From contig NC_008700.1 in the NCBI RefSeq assembly GCF_000015245.1, positions 4,166,501 to 4,230,500 of the forward strand: a DNA stretch of 64,000 nt. Direction: 5' to 3'. Under the pieces are notes generated by a model that saw only the letters and a list, made by a program, of their open reading frames with translations, did no database searches and was not told the origin of the DNA. Both the position numbers and the translations under genes were made by a program. The first letter of the stretch is position 1. Each line of letters starts with the position of its first letter. Origin of the DNA: Shewanella amazonensis SB2B. Its GTDB lineage: Bacteria > Pseudomonadota > Gammaproteobacteria > Enterobacterales > Shewanellaceae. This document shows, piece after piece, positions 44,513 to 52,514 of this stretch.

Positions 44513-46036
44513 ATGAAGCTAAGGAATTTACGCCAACTTGCCCACAAGGCTCCCCGGCTCGCCGGTGCAGCCCTGTTGGCGATGATGGCCTTGAAAAGCC
44601 ATGCCATGGCGACAGACATACTGGAAAGGCCCGCAAGCGACGGGCCACAGAGCTGCTATCTGAAAGACATAGCCGATCGTGCGTTGTGCGGCCTGGTCAC
44701 TGTGCCGGAAAACCCTGCCAAACCCGATGGCAAACAAATAAATATCCACTATGCCGTGCTGCCCGCCATCAAGCCCAGCTTTCCCGGTGAGGCCTTTCTC
44801 GCCATCGCAGGAGGCCCGGGCCAATCCGCCATCGACAATGCCGCGGGTTTTAACAACATGTTCCGCAAGGTTCGTCAGACCCGGGACATACTGCTCATCG
44901 ATCAGCGCGGCACAGGTCGCTCGAATCTGCTGGCGTGCAGCGACAAGGGTCTGGATCCCCTGGCCATCGACGATGAAAACGCCGACATGATTGCCGAAAC
45001 CCGCAAATGTCTGGCGGCTCAGGATGCCGATATCAGTCAATACGGCAGTGTCACTGCACTGGGCGACTTTGAAGCGGTACGAAAAGCGCTGGGTTACCAG
45101 AAGCTGCACATTTACGGCGTGTCTTATGGTAGCCGCATGGGGCAACTGTATCTGCGCCATTATCCTGAAGCTCTGGCAACCGTCACCCTGGATGGCGTAG
45201 TGCCCATGCAGCAATCGGTACTGGCCATTGGTGAAGCCATCGATCGCGCCGTGGAACTGATGCTCAAAGACTGTCGCGAAAATACCGCCTGTCAGGCGCG
45301 CTTCCCGGCCCTTGCAGACGAGCTGGCGGCCGTTCACAGCCGCCTGGCTCAAAGCCCGGTGGATATCGGCGTCAATCACCCACTCACAGGTGAGCCTCAG
45401 CAGTTTTTGCTCACCCGCAGTAAGTTTGCCGGGGTAGTGCGTTTGGCGCTTTACTCCCCCACGACCCGCGCCCTGTTGCCACTGGCTATTCACGAAGCCG
45501 CCAAGGGCAACTATCAAAGCATTCTCGGTTTGTACGGCATGACCCTTGGCAGCCTGGATTTAGCCAGCGGCATGCATAACTCAGTGGTGTGCGGCGAAGA
45601 CATGCATCGCATTGATGCCGACCTGCAACAACGCCTGCAGCAGAGTTACTACGGCAAGCTGATGCTCGATGGCCTGCAAAAAGCCTGCAGTGTTTGGCAG
45701 GTACCCGCCATGGAGAGCAACTTCGCCGAGGCGGTAGATACCAAGCTGCCCGTGCTCCTGCTGTCCGGTGAGCTTGACCCTGCAACCCCGCCGAGCTGGG
45801 CCGAGATGGCCATGGCAGAGATGCACAACGCCCGTCATCTGGTAGCGCCCTACTCGGGCCATGGTATCGCCCGCGAATCCTGTGCCAGCGGCATCATTGC
45901 CGAGTTTGTCAGCGAAGGCGCTGTCGATACGCTGGAAACCGACTGCCTGCAAAAGGATATCCGTCGGGGCTTTTATCTCAATGCCAGCACGGTCGAGCCG
46001 CTGCCTGTTGTAACCCCTTTGGCCAACAAGGAATAA
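44513..46036 (+). CDS. Secreted S33-family alpha/beta hydrolase
   Basis: A 507-residue alpha/beta hydrolase of the tripeptidyl aminopeptidase / proline iminopeptidase-like group. Likely signal peptide (LAGAALLAMMALKSHAMA). Oxyanion region L-A-I-A-G-G-P-G-Q-S-A, LLIDQRGTGRSN, nucleophile elbow G-V-S-Y-G-S-R-M-G, Asp in S-G-E-L-D-P-A-T-P and His in Y-S-G-H-G-I-A. Would act on peptides or esters in the periplasm. It starts at ATG 44513 with AAAAGG upstream and is first in an operon with a NatA/NatB-type exporter. Confidence 0.9.
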   Translation: MKLRNLRQLAHKAPRLAGAALLAMMALKSHAMATDILERPASDGPQSCYLKDIADRALCGLVTVPENPAKPDGKQINIHYAVLPAIKPSFPGEAFLAIAGGPGQSAIDNAAGFNNMFRKVRQTRDILLIDQRGTGRSNLLACSDKGLDPLAIDDENADMIAETRKCLAAQDADISQYGSVTALGDFEAVRKALGYQKLHIYGVSYGSRMGQLYLRHYPEALATVTLDGVVPMQQSVLAIGEAIDRAVELMLKDCRENTACQARFPALADELAAVHSRLAQSPVDIGVNHPLTGEPQQFLLTRSKFAGVVRLALYSPTTRALLPLAIHEAAKGNYQSILGLYGMTLGSLDLASGMHNSVVCGEDMHRIDADLQQRLQQSYYGKLMLDGLQKACSVWQVPAMESNFAEAVDTKLPVLLLSGELDPATPPSWAEMAMAEMHNARHLVAPYSGHGIARESCASGIIAEFVSEGAVDTLETDCLQKDIRRGFYLNASTVEPLPVVTPLANKE

Positions 46037-46039
46037 ATC

Positions 46040-46774
46040 ATGATTAAAGTGAATGGCTTATACAAAAAAATTGGCCAGGTGCAGGCGCTCAACAACCTCA
46101 GTTTTGAGGCCCGTGACGGCGAAATCACAGGACTGCTTGGCCCAAACGGTGCAGGGAAAACCACCTGTTTGCGCACCCTGTTTGGTCTGCTGAAACCCGA
46201 TGAAGGTAATGCCATTATCGATGGGGTGGATGTGGCCGAGCAACCGATTGTTGCCAAGCAGGCGCTTGGTCTTTTTCCGGACCCTTTTGGCCTCTACGAG
46301 CGCTTAACTCCTCGGGAGTACATACGTTTTTTCGCCGAACTGTCAGGCATGAATGGCCGCACTGCCGATGAGGCTACCAGCCGGGTGCTGGCACAGCTCA
46401 ATATGCAGGACATTGCCGACCGTCGCTGTAAAGGCTTCTCTCAGGGGCAAAGGATGAAAACCGCTTTGGCGCAAGCCATAGTGCATCAACCACGCAACAT
46501 CATCCTCGATGAGCCCACCCGAGGCCTGGATGTGATGAGCACCCGGGTGCTGAGGGGCATGCTGAGTGATTTGCGCGCCCAGGGCCACTGCGTCCTCTTC
46601 TCAAGCCATGTAATGCAGGAAGTCGCCGCACTTTGCGACCGGGTGATAGTGATGGCCCGTGGCGAAGTGGTTGCCGTGGGCAGCCCCGCCGAGCTGTGTG
46701 AGCAAACCGGACACGCTTCTCTGGAAGAAGCCTTTATTCAACTGATTGGAACCGACGAAGGAATAGCCGCATGA
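46040..46774 (+). CDS. NatA-like ABC transporter ATP-binding protein
   Basis: Cytosolic ATPase of 244 residues. Walker A GLLGPNGAGKTT, signature FSQGQRMKTALA, Walker B NIILDEPTRGLDVMS, H-loop C-V-L-F-S-S-H-V-M-Q-E. The C-terminus and its coupled permease resemble NatA of the Na+ exporter NatAB. It begins 3 bp after the hydrolase stop and overlaps the permease start by 4 bp. The gene pair likely exports a sodium-like ion or a peptide (undecided). Confidence 0.92.
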   Translation: MIKVNGLYKKIGQVQALNNLSFEARDGEITGLLGPNGAGKTTCLRTLFGLLKPDEGNAIIDGVDVAEQPIVAKQALGLFPDPFGLYERLTPREYIRFFAELSGMNGRTADEATSRVLAQLNMQDIADRRCKGFSQGQRMKTALAQAIVHQPRNIILDEPTRGLDVMSTRVLRGMLSDLRAQGHCVLFSSHVMQEVAALCDRVIVMARGEVVAVGSPAELCEQTGHASLEEAFIQLIGTDEGIAA

Positions 46775-47907
46775 AACGGATACTGACAATGCTGCGCAAA
46801 GAGTTTCTCGATGCGCTCCGGGACAAGCGCTCCGTGATGGCGGGCCTCTATTACGCCATAGGCACGCCACTTATCATGTCTGGTCTCTTTATGGTGCTGA
46901 TTAACCAGCTCTCCAGCCCGGATGATCTCTTCATCAAGATTGAAAATGCCGCCAAGGCCAAGGATCTGGTGCATTACCTCGAAAGCAAAGGCGTCAGCCA
47001 CAGCGATGATGCGACTCAAGCCAAACCCATACGCCTCGTCATCGCCGAAGAATACCCGGCGCAGATGGCCAAAGGAGAAGCGGCACTGGTGACCCTGGTG
47101 GCCGACAACTCAGATGAAAAACTGCAGAAATCTATCCGCCGTCTGCAGGCACTGCTGCAGCAATACAGCGCCGAAATGGGCAGCCTGCGGCTCATTGCCC
47201 GCGGCATTGACCCAAGGGTAGTGCAGCCCCTCAATGTAGAGCTGCAGGATGAGGCCACCGCCGACTCCAAGGGCGGTATGATCCTGGGCCTGGCCATTTT
47301 CACCATGATTTACTCGGTGTTTATCTCTGGCATGAACCTGGCCATCGACACCAGCGCCGGTGAGCGCGAGCGCAACAGCCTGGCATTGCTGCTGAGTCAT
47401 CCCATCAGCACCCGCGAGCTGGTGTGGTCGAAAATCCTGGCGGTTACCGGCTTTGCCATGCTGGGCGTCATCCTGATATTGCTGGTGTCCAAGTTTGCCT
47501 ATGCCATGGTGCCCTGGCAGGAACTGGGCTTTGCCATCAATCTGGACCCCAAATTTATGTTGGTGATGCTGCTGGTTGCCCTTCCGGTTGCCCTGCTGGC
47601 CGCCAGCCTCGAGTTGGCCGTGTCCTTTATGGCCAAAACGTTCAAAGAGGCACAGTCGTATCTCACCATGGTGCTGTTCGTGCCCCTGGCACTGGCCATG
47701 ACCTCGACCTACCAGATTGCGCCGGATGTATTGGCCTGGCTGCCTATTTCGGGTCAGCAGCAGGCACTGATGGAACTGGTAAAGGGTAAAGACTTGCCAA
47801 TGATGCAGTTACTGGTGACTTCGGCCGGGACCCTGGCCATCGCGCTGGTACTGGCCTTCACCATGGAAAGATCGCTCAAGAGTGAAAAGGTGGTGTTTGG
47901 TCTGTAA
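46771..47907 (+). CDS. NatB-like ABC transporter permease
   Basis: A 378-residue ABC-2 permease: N-terminal helix (residues 23-45), a long periplasmic domain with extended extramembrane segment (about 60-175), then five membrane helices. The extramembrane domain is typical of NatB/CcmB-like proteins. Forms the exporter with the ATPase 4 bp overlap upstream. The third gene in the hydrolase operon. A hairpin follows at 47924. Confidence 0.9.
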   Translation: MKRILTMLRKEFLDALRDKRSVMAGLYYAIGTPLIMSGLFMVLINQLSSPDDLFIKIENAAKAKDLVHYLESKGVSHSDDATQAKPIRLVIAEEYPAQMAKGEAALVTLVADNSDEKLQKSIRRLQALLQQYSAEMGSLRLIARGIDPRVVQPLNVELQDEATADSKGGMILGLAIFTMIYSVFISGMNLAIDTSAGERERNSLALLLSHPISTRELVWSKILAVTGFAMLGVILILLVSKFAYAMVPWQELGFAINLDPKFMLVMLLVALPVALLAASLELAVSFMAKTFKEAQSYLTMVLFVPLALAMTSTYQIAPDVLAWLPISGQQQALMELVKGKDLPMMQLLVTSAGTLAIALVLAFTMERSLKSEKVVFGL

Positions 47908-47923
47908 TGGCCAACACCCCAGG

Positions 47924-47946
47924 TTGCCGGGGAGCTTCCCCGGCAA
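47924..47946. terminator. Hairpin after the NatAB-like operon
   Basis: Perfect 10 bp stem TTGCCGGGGA / TCCCCGGCAA with a 3-base loop but no T tract. May act as a weak terminator or an RNA stability element between natB and the PspB-like gene. Confidence 0.5.
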
Positions 47947-47985
47947 TAACCACAGATAACACTTTAAATATCAAGGAGACACCTT

Positions 47986-48198
47986 ATGGATAAGTTAACC
48001 GCCGTCACCCTGATCATGGTGGCCGCTTTCGCAGCCCAGGTACTGACCAGTTATTTTCGAAGCCAGCGCACTCGCGTCCCAAGCAACATGAAAGCCCTGT
48101 CCGATGAAAATACCGACCTAAAGGCCCGTATCGCAGCGCTGGAGGCCATAGTGACCGACCCCGGCTACGAGCTGAAGCGGGAAATCGCCCGCCTGTAG
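47986..48198 (+). CDS. PspB-like small membrane protein
   Basis: A 70-residue protein: one N-terminal membrane helix (LTAVTLIMVAAFAAQVLTSYF) then a charged coiled-coil segment (LSDENTDLKARIAALEAIVTDPGYELKREIARL). The size and arrangement resemble PspB of the phage-shock system. There are no pspA or pspC neighbours, so it is a stand-alone relative and its role may be different. A good AAGGAG site precedes the ATG. Confidence 0.72.
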   Translation: MDKLTAVTLIMVAAFAAQVLTSYFRSQRTRVPSNMKALSDENTDLKARIAALEAIVTDPGYELKREIARL

Positions 48199-48392
48199 TC
48201 CAAGCGGCGGTCAATACTCCCCCGGGCATAAAGGCGCATCAGTTGCAAGGACCGTTCAGGCGCGTCAGGCGCCAAGTGGTGGCCTCTGGCCTGGAGAGCC
48301 TGATTGGCTTCCACATCGCCCAGGCTGTGCCGCCCTGCCCAAAGCAGCCAGGACATTTGCCCCCACAGACGCACAGCATCAAGGACGACCAG

Positions 48393-48563
48393 ATGAAAAC
48401 CAAACTCACAGCCTTGCTCTCAGCGCTGGGACCCGGGCTCGCGATAGGCATTGCCTGTGGCGTGGCCATGGACAGCCTGATAAGCGGTCTTGGCATGACC
48501 ATCGCCATGACCCTTGGCTTTTACCATTCAGCCAAAGTCAAACAGCCGCCCCCTGACCGCTGA
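48393..48563 (+). CDS. 56-residue Gly-rich membrane peptide
   Basis: Short protein: MKTKLTALLSALGPGLAIGIACGVAMDSLISGLGMTIAMTLGF and a basic end. Two hydrophobic helices with G-x-x-x-G-like spacing (GPGLAIGIACGVAM; GLGMTIAMTLGF). AAGGA is 7 bases upstream, which supports translation; an upstream frame start does not. Family unknown. It lies between the PspB-like gene and the Hsp20 gene, both stress-type genes. Confidence 0.65.
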   Translation: MKTKLTALLSALGPGLAIGIACGVAMDSLISGLGMTIAMTLGFYHSAKVKQPPPDR

Positions 48564-48626
48564 AAACCTCACTCAAAGCTGGCAATATTTCTGGACAGTC
48601 AAGGGGCATAACTGCATGGACGCCGC

Positions 48627-48655
48627 CTTGAAAACCCCGGCACAAAGACCATAAT
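48627..48655 (+). promoter_or_regulatory. Sigma32-like heat-shock promoter for hsp20
   Basis: CTTGAAA at 48627-48633, 15 bases, then CCATAAT at 48649-48655, close to the sigma32 pattern CTTGAAA-N13/15-CCCCATNT. It lies 70 bp before the Hsp20 start, with a leader holding a GGGAGA-TATAGC-TCTCCC hairpin. Confidence 0.55.
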
Positions 48656-48724
48656 TTTTCAAGGGAGATATAGCTCTCCCCTTCGTTGAAGTGAGACAGG
48701 ACGGACGTCTGTAAGGAGGACATC

Positions 48725-49150
48725 ATGAAACTGCGTCCCTGGAATCCTGCTGAAACTTTCGACGACATGCTGCGCCGGTTTGAGCCCATGTTGCACTGGC
48801 CCACCGCCATGGTAAATGGCCAGCGTAACTGGTTACCTGCGACCGATATCAGCGAAAACGCCGAAAGCTATCAGCTGAAAGTCGAAATGCCCGAGATCAG
48901 CAAGGATGATATCCAATTGGCCGTCGAAGATGGCTATCTGGTTCTCAGTGGCGAACGCAAGTATGAGCACACCGACGATAAGCAGCATCTGAACGAGCGA
49001 TTCCACGGGCAATTTACCCGCCGCTTCCAGTTGCCTGACAACGTTGACGATACTGCCATCGATGCCCGATTCGAAAACGGCATGTTATACCTGACCCTGC
49101 CAAAGACAGAGGTCAAAAAAGAACGCTGCCAACGGATTGATATCCACTAG
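48725..49150 (+). CDS. Hsp20 small heat-shock chaperone (IbpA-like)
   Basis: A 141-residue alpha-crystallin-family chaperone that binds unfolding proteins. N-terminal region MKLRPWNPAETFDDMLRRFEP; alpha-crystallin domain WLPATDISENAESYQLKVEMPEIS to the end, with the conserved A-x-x-x-N-G-x-L-x-L-x-x-P motif (ARFENGMLYLTLP). GGAGG sits before the ATG. A heat-shock promoter and a leader hairpin lie upstream. Confidence 0.93.
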   Translation: MKLRPWNPAETFDDMLRRFEPMLHWPTAMVNGQRNWLPATDISENAESYQLKVEMPEISKDDIQLAVEDGYLVLSGERKYEHTDDKQHLNERFHGQFTRRFQLPDNVDDTAIDARFENGMLYLTLPKTEVKKERCQRIDIH

Positions 49151-49173
49151 AGTCATGGCTCATGGTACGAAGA

Positions 49174-49201
49174 AAAGCGCCGCCATTGCGGCGCTTTATT
49201 T
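49174..49201 (+). terminator. Terminator after hsp20
   Basis: Stem AAAGCGCCGC, loop CATT, stem GCGGCGCTTT, then ATTTATT. It starts 24 bp after the stop. Confidence 0.85.
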
Positions 49202-49661
49202 ATCACTGAACTGTGCTGTTCTCTTGTTCCAGTACCTTGTACCGGTAAGGCGTTTCACCCAACCACTCAATCAGACAATCGCTTCCCGCACCTCGAGTCA
49301 CAACAGACTGGACTCTGGGTAAGCCAGATACCCGTCGCAGAAGCCAGCGGATAATCGGTCGGTGCCTACATAACGGTCTTTAATTTACTCACATTCCATC
49401 GCTGCCACTGCAATGGAGCCAGGGAGCGTACTAAAAACCTGACGCCACCGGTTAGCGTTGCGTCGACAATCACGACGGGCGTGCTTGCCATGAAGGGCCT
49501 AGCTTGGCATGTTTGCACTGATGCCAGACTCACGGGTAAGAGTTCCACGCAGTGCCAACGCACTCGAACATGGCAAAATTCGACTTTATACAACGCCAGG
49601 TGGCCGGTGTTCATTCACACTCGGCCGCTTGTTTACTGTTACGGCCGCCGGGGAAGATTGA
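49202..49661. other. 460 bp gap with a possible gene remnant
   Basis: On the minus strand a short open frame reads R-H-R-P-I-I-R-W-L-L-R-R-V-S-G-L-P-R-V-Q-S and continues to D-C-L-I-E-W-L-G-E-T-P-Y-R-Y-K-V-L-E-Q-E and a stop near 49214. It looks protein-like but has no start or context. I see no RNA gene or repeat in the rest. Confidence 0.3.
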
Positions 49662-50600
49662 ATGAATGATGCCGCTCTGCTTGAAACAACCACCTTTGCC
49701 GACAGCGCCCTGTGCCTGCAGGCACTGCTGAATTCGGTTGAAGATCAGGTGGTTGTCATCGACATCCAGGGCACCATAGTCTACACCAACCTTGCCTGGA
49801 ACAAGTTTGCCGAAGAGAACGGCATGACACCGGGATACAACTGGCTTGGTACCAACTACTTGCGGGTTTGCGATGGTGCGGCCGAGTCATTCAGCAAAAC
49901 AGCCGCCGAAGGTATCAGGCAGGTGATGGCAGGTGCAGAAGCGCAGTTTTACCTTGAATACCCCTGTCACAGTCCCACAACCCAACGTTGGTTTATGATG
50001 CGGGTCACCGAAATTGCCGGTCTGGAATCGCGCTATTTTGCCATTGCCCATGTCAATATCACCGAGCGGAAGCTGTTGGAACTGAAGGTTGCCAAGCTGT
50101 CGATGCATGACCCGCTGACCGGCCTCGCCAATCGGCGTTTATTCAACAGCTTTTTACACAACGAATGGCGCAGAAGCCAACGGGAACAGGTCCCACTCAC
50201 CCTGATTTTACTGGATTTGGACCACTTCAAATCCTGCAATGATCATTTTGGCCATCTGGTGGGAGATGAGCATTTACAGCAGGTCAGTCAGGTGCTCTTG
50301 TCGGTATGTCAACGCCCCACAGATCTGGCCTGCCGTTTTGGTGGTGATGAGTTTGCACTGGTGCTTGGCAATACAAACGCTGCCGCGGGGCTCGGGCTTG
50401 CCGAAAAGGTGCGCAGTACAATCGAAAACCTGAATATCAAAATAGAAGATGGGCTGCGTCTAACGTCGAGTCTCGGTATAGCGACCCTGGAGCCGGGGCA
50501 GCAAATGGAACAGGAAAACACACTCTGTTCCTTGGCAGATTCTGCGCTCTATCAGGCCAAAGCGGCAGGAAAGAATTGCTGCAAGCAACTGTCCTGCTAA
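49662..50600 (+). CDS. PAS-GGDEF diguanylate cyclase
   Basis: A 312-residue soluble signalling enzyme that makes cyclic di-GMP. Residues 20-135 form a PAS domain (LLNSVEDQVVVIDIQGTIVYTN), followed by a GGDEF domain starting at S-M-H-D-P-L-T-G-L-A-N-R-R. The active site G-G-D-E-F is intact and the RxxD inhibitory site (RPTD) lies five residues before. The PAS domain probably senses a small ligand or redox change. It has no transmembrane part. Confidence 0.95.
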   Translation: MNDAALLETTTFADSALCLQALLNSVEDQVVVIDIQGTIVYTNLAWNKFAEENGMTPGYNWLGTNYLRVCDGAAESFSKTAAEGIRQVMAGAEAQFYLEYPCHSPTTQRWFMMRVTEIAGLESRYFAIAHVNITERKLLELKVAKLSMHDPLTGLANRRLFNSFLHNEWRRSQREQVPLTLILLDLDHFKSCNDHFGHLVGDEHLQQVSQVLLSVCQRPTDLACRFGGDEFALVLGNTNAAAGLGLAEKVRSTIENLNIKIEDGLRLTSSLGIATLEPGQQMEQENTLCSLADSALYQAKAAGKNCCKQLSC

Positions 50601-50618
50601 CCGCCTGCGGTTGGCGGT

Positions 50619-51056
50619 CTAGTCTTCAGCGGCCTGCGTATCCAGCGCCAGCAAGGCTTTATCCTGTTCCCTGTTTAGGGGATAGATAGTCTTTATCCGG
50701 CACTTTATATGCGGCTCCTGGACGGTAAACACCGAATCAAAGCCCGCATCCAAACTGGTAGGCATAGTCTGGTCAAGCATCAGCGCTCTGGCAAAGTGGA
50801 GTTGCGGACACCTGGCATCCAGCTCAACCAAGTACGGCTTGCTTGGACTGGTACGCAGGATCAGATGCTTTTCCCCCAGACTGGCCCAGCTGTCGAGCCT
50901 GAAGGTATTCACCTTTTTCACACTCTCCAGTTGCCACTGGCTGATGGAGTCGTTCACCTTCAATTCCCACTCATCACGGCTGAGATGAGTGGTTGAACAG
51001 GCCTGCAGCAAGAAGAACAAACTCATCACAGTGGCGGATGTAAGCGCACTTTTCAT
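50619..51056 (-). CDS. Lipoprotein, DUF6491-like
   Basis: A 145-residue predicted lipoprotein (MKSALTSATVMSLFFLLQAC lipobox L-Q-A-C), followed by a beta-rich domain with W-E-L-K-V-N-D-S-I and L-I-L-R-T-S-P-S-K-P-Y-L-V-E-L. The pattern resembles the DUF6491 group, which I cannot verify. AAGGAG with good spacing supports the start at 51056. It converges on the PAS-GGDEF gene with a weak ACCGCC hairpin at 50600-50618 between the stop codons. Confidence 0.72.
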   Translation of the reverse strand: MKSALTSATVMSLFFLLQACSTTHLSRDEWELKVNDSISQWQLESVKKVNTFRLDSWASLGEKHLILRTSPSKPYLVELDARCPQLHFARALMLDQTMPTSLDAGFDSVFTVQEPHIKCRIKTIYPLNREQDKALLALDTQAAED

Positions 51057-51213
51057 CGGGCATCTCCTTTTTGGAATACCAAGCTTTTCAGCCATTCAGT
51101 GTAGCGCCAACACCGGAGGGATACCGTCGGTTAAAAGTGTCAAATTGCATCCAAGCCGGCTTACGAAAACTGTGGCAAAATGTGCCATCACACTCAGATT
51201 GAGAGACTTTGAC

Positions 51214-51546
51214 ATGCTTACGCTGGAAACGCCGCAACAACTGGCCGAGGCACTGGCGCAACATCCGGGGCTATTACTGTTGATTGGCGGAAAAGACTGC
51301 GGCGTATGTCAGGTGCTCAAGCCAAAAATTGCCAGTTTGCTGGTAACTGAGTTCCCTGCCATGACGCTGGCCTATATCGATTGCCAGGCCTCCGGGGAAG
51401 TACTTTGTGGGCAGATTGGGGTGTTCTCACTGCCGGTTGTGAGAGTGTTTTTCCATGGGGACAGTTTTGGTGAGTTGACGCGGGTGTTTTCTATGGCCGA
51501 TATCAAAAACTTGCTCGAGCGGCCCTATTCCCTGTGTTTTAACTGA
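51214..51546 (+). CDS. Thioredoxin-family protein
   Basis: A 110-residue thioredoxin-fold protein with active site K-D-C-G-V-C-Q near residue 30, the cis-Pro S-L-P-V-V-R-V near residue 73, and a second pair of cysteines (C57, C65). No signal peptide, so cytosolic. Active CxxC suggests disulfide reduction. The start at 51214 is chosen because the N-terminal extension in a longer frame has no fold match. Confidence 0.85.
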   Translation: MLTLETPQQLAEALAQHPGLLLLIGGKDCGVCQVLKPKIASLLVTEFPAMTLAYIDCQASGEVLCGQIGVFSLPVVRVFFHGDSFGELTRVFSMADIKNLLERPYSLCFN

Positions 51547-51616
51547 CGACTTTTTCTGTCACCACCGGGCCATGGGAGAGTCACGGCTCCGGCGGCATAA
51601 GCAGATTTCATAACGC

Positions 51617-51943
51617 TTAATCCCTCGCGCTCAAGCGCACGCCATCGAATGAATCCGGCAGCAAACCGCTGACCGATTCCAGCGGCAGGGCTTGCATCTG
51701 CACCCGGCTATCTACCATGGAGTCTGTTGACATCGTGGGCGTCAGCACTGAAAAAGACTGGCTCTGCTCTATGCGAATATCACTTTGTTCGCTCACCAGC
51801 CCCTGCTGCTGAACCTGCTTCAGGCTCTGGCGAATTTCCCGCTCAAGCTGGCCCACATCAGCACTCTGGCAAAATGGCGCCACACAGACGCTGGCCAGCA
51901 GCAAACCCTTTACGGTCAGATTTTTTATTGTCAGGTTTTTCAT
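51617..51943 (-). CDS. Small secreted protein of unknown function
   Basis: A 108-residue protein with signal peptide (KGLLLASVCVAPFCQS). The mature part has a short helix with Q-L-E-R-E-I-R-Q-S-L-K-Q-V and polar, Ser- and Gln-rich segments. No family recognised. AAGGAG before the start. It is divergent from the 79-residue membrane gene, with the CGGACA array between them. Confidence 0.7.
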   Translation of the reverse strand: MKNLTIKNLTVKGLLLASVCVAPFCQSADVGQLEREIRQSLKQVQQQGLVSEQSDIRIEQSQSFSVLTPTMSTDSMVDSRVQMQALPLESVSGLLPDSFDGVRLSARD

Positions 51944-52058
51944 GGTAAAGCTCCTTGGGTTAATTGTTCGTCCCTGTTGGACAGACAGACTAATCAACTC
52001 CCGTGCCAAACATGTAACACACTGACTATGATGATTTTTTAGCAAACTTAAACAACGC

Positions 52059-52128
52059 CGGACACTCACGCTGGCTGTCCGTTCACCCATCGCGGACACT
52101 CAAGGCTGTCCGTCCGGACAGGCGGACA
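52059..52128. promoter_or_regulatory. Array of six CGGACA/TGTCCG hexamers
   Basis: CGGACA at 52059, 52093, 52115 and 52123, and TGTCCG at 52076 and 52107. The central pair forms a 16 bp palindrome, CTGTCCG-TC-CGGACAG. They lie between the divergent 51943 and 52226 genes, so this looks like a multi-site operator. I cannot name the regulator. Confidence 0.55.
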
Positions 52129-52225
52129 CTGCAACTGACCGCACCATCTACACTTGATAGTTGGCGATTCAATACCATATCAACGCCATAAGGACATATT
52201 GCCGACTGCCGACAGGAAATTGCCT

Positions 52226-52465
52226 ATGGATGAGCAGCCACTCATTGGCTTTGTCATACTGGTGCTGGCGGTACTTCCATGGCTGATGTGGCGCCTGTAC
52301 CGCTGGGCGAGAAACATGCCCAGGGGAGCCTATCTCTTTCTGGCATTCTTTCCGCTGATATCGCTTGTTCCCATCCCCACCGAATCCCTGAAACAGCTCG
52401 ATGCGGCCAAACAGGAACAGCGCAAAAACAAGGCATCTCCCAGCGGCGATGATGAAAAAGACTGA
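52226..52465 (+). CDS. Small membrane protein
   Basis: A 79-residue protein with two helices (LIGFVILVLAVLPWLMWRLY; GAYLFLAFFPLISLVPI) and a charged cytosolic tail rich in Lys, Gln and Asp. Family not recognised. GACAGGA lies upstream at somewhat long spacing. Ends near a bidirectional terminator. Confidence 0.65.
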   Translation: MDEQPLIGFVILVLAVLPWLMWRLYRWARNMPRGAYLFLAFFPLISLVPIPTESLKQLDAAKQEQRKNKASPSGDDEKD

Positions 52466-52473
52466 CATCTAAA

Positions 52474-52500
52474 AGAAAAAACCGCCCCAGGGCGGTTTTA
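52474..52500. terminator. Bidirectional terminator
   Basis: Stem AAAACCGCC, loop CCAG, stem GGCGGTTTT, with A and T flanks. Serves the convergent 79-residue membrane gene and DUF2238 gene. Confidence 0.83.
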
Positions 52501-52514
52501 AGTATCTGTTGTTA

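Noticed and set aside
44528..45517. Minus-strand frame of 329 codons inside the S33 hydrolase gene
   Set aside because: Opposite strand of a gene with a complete catalytic triad; no independent support.
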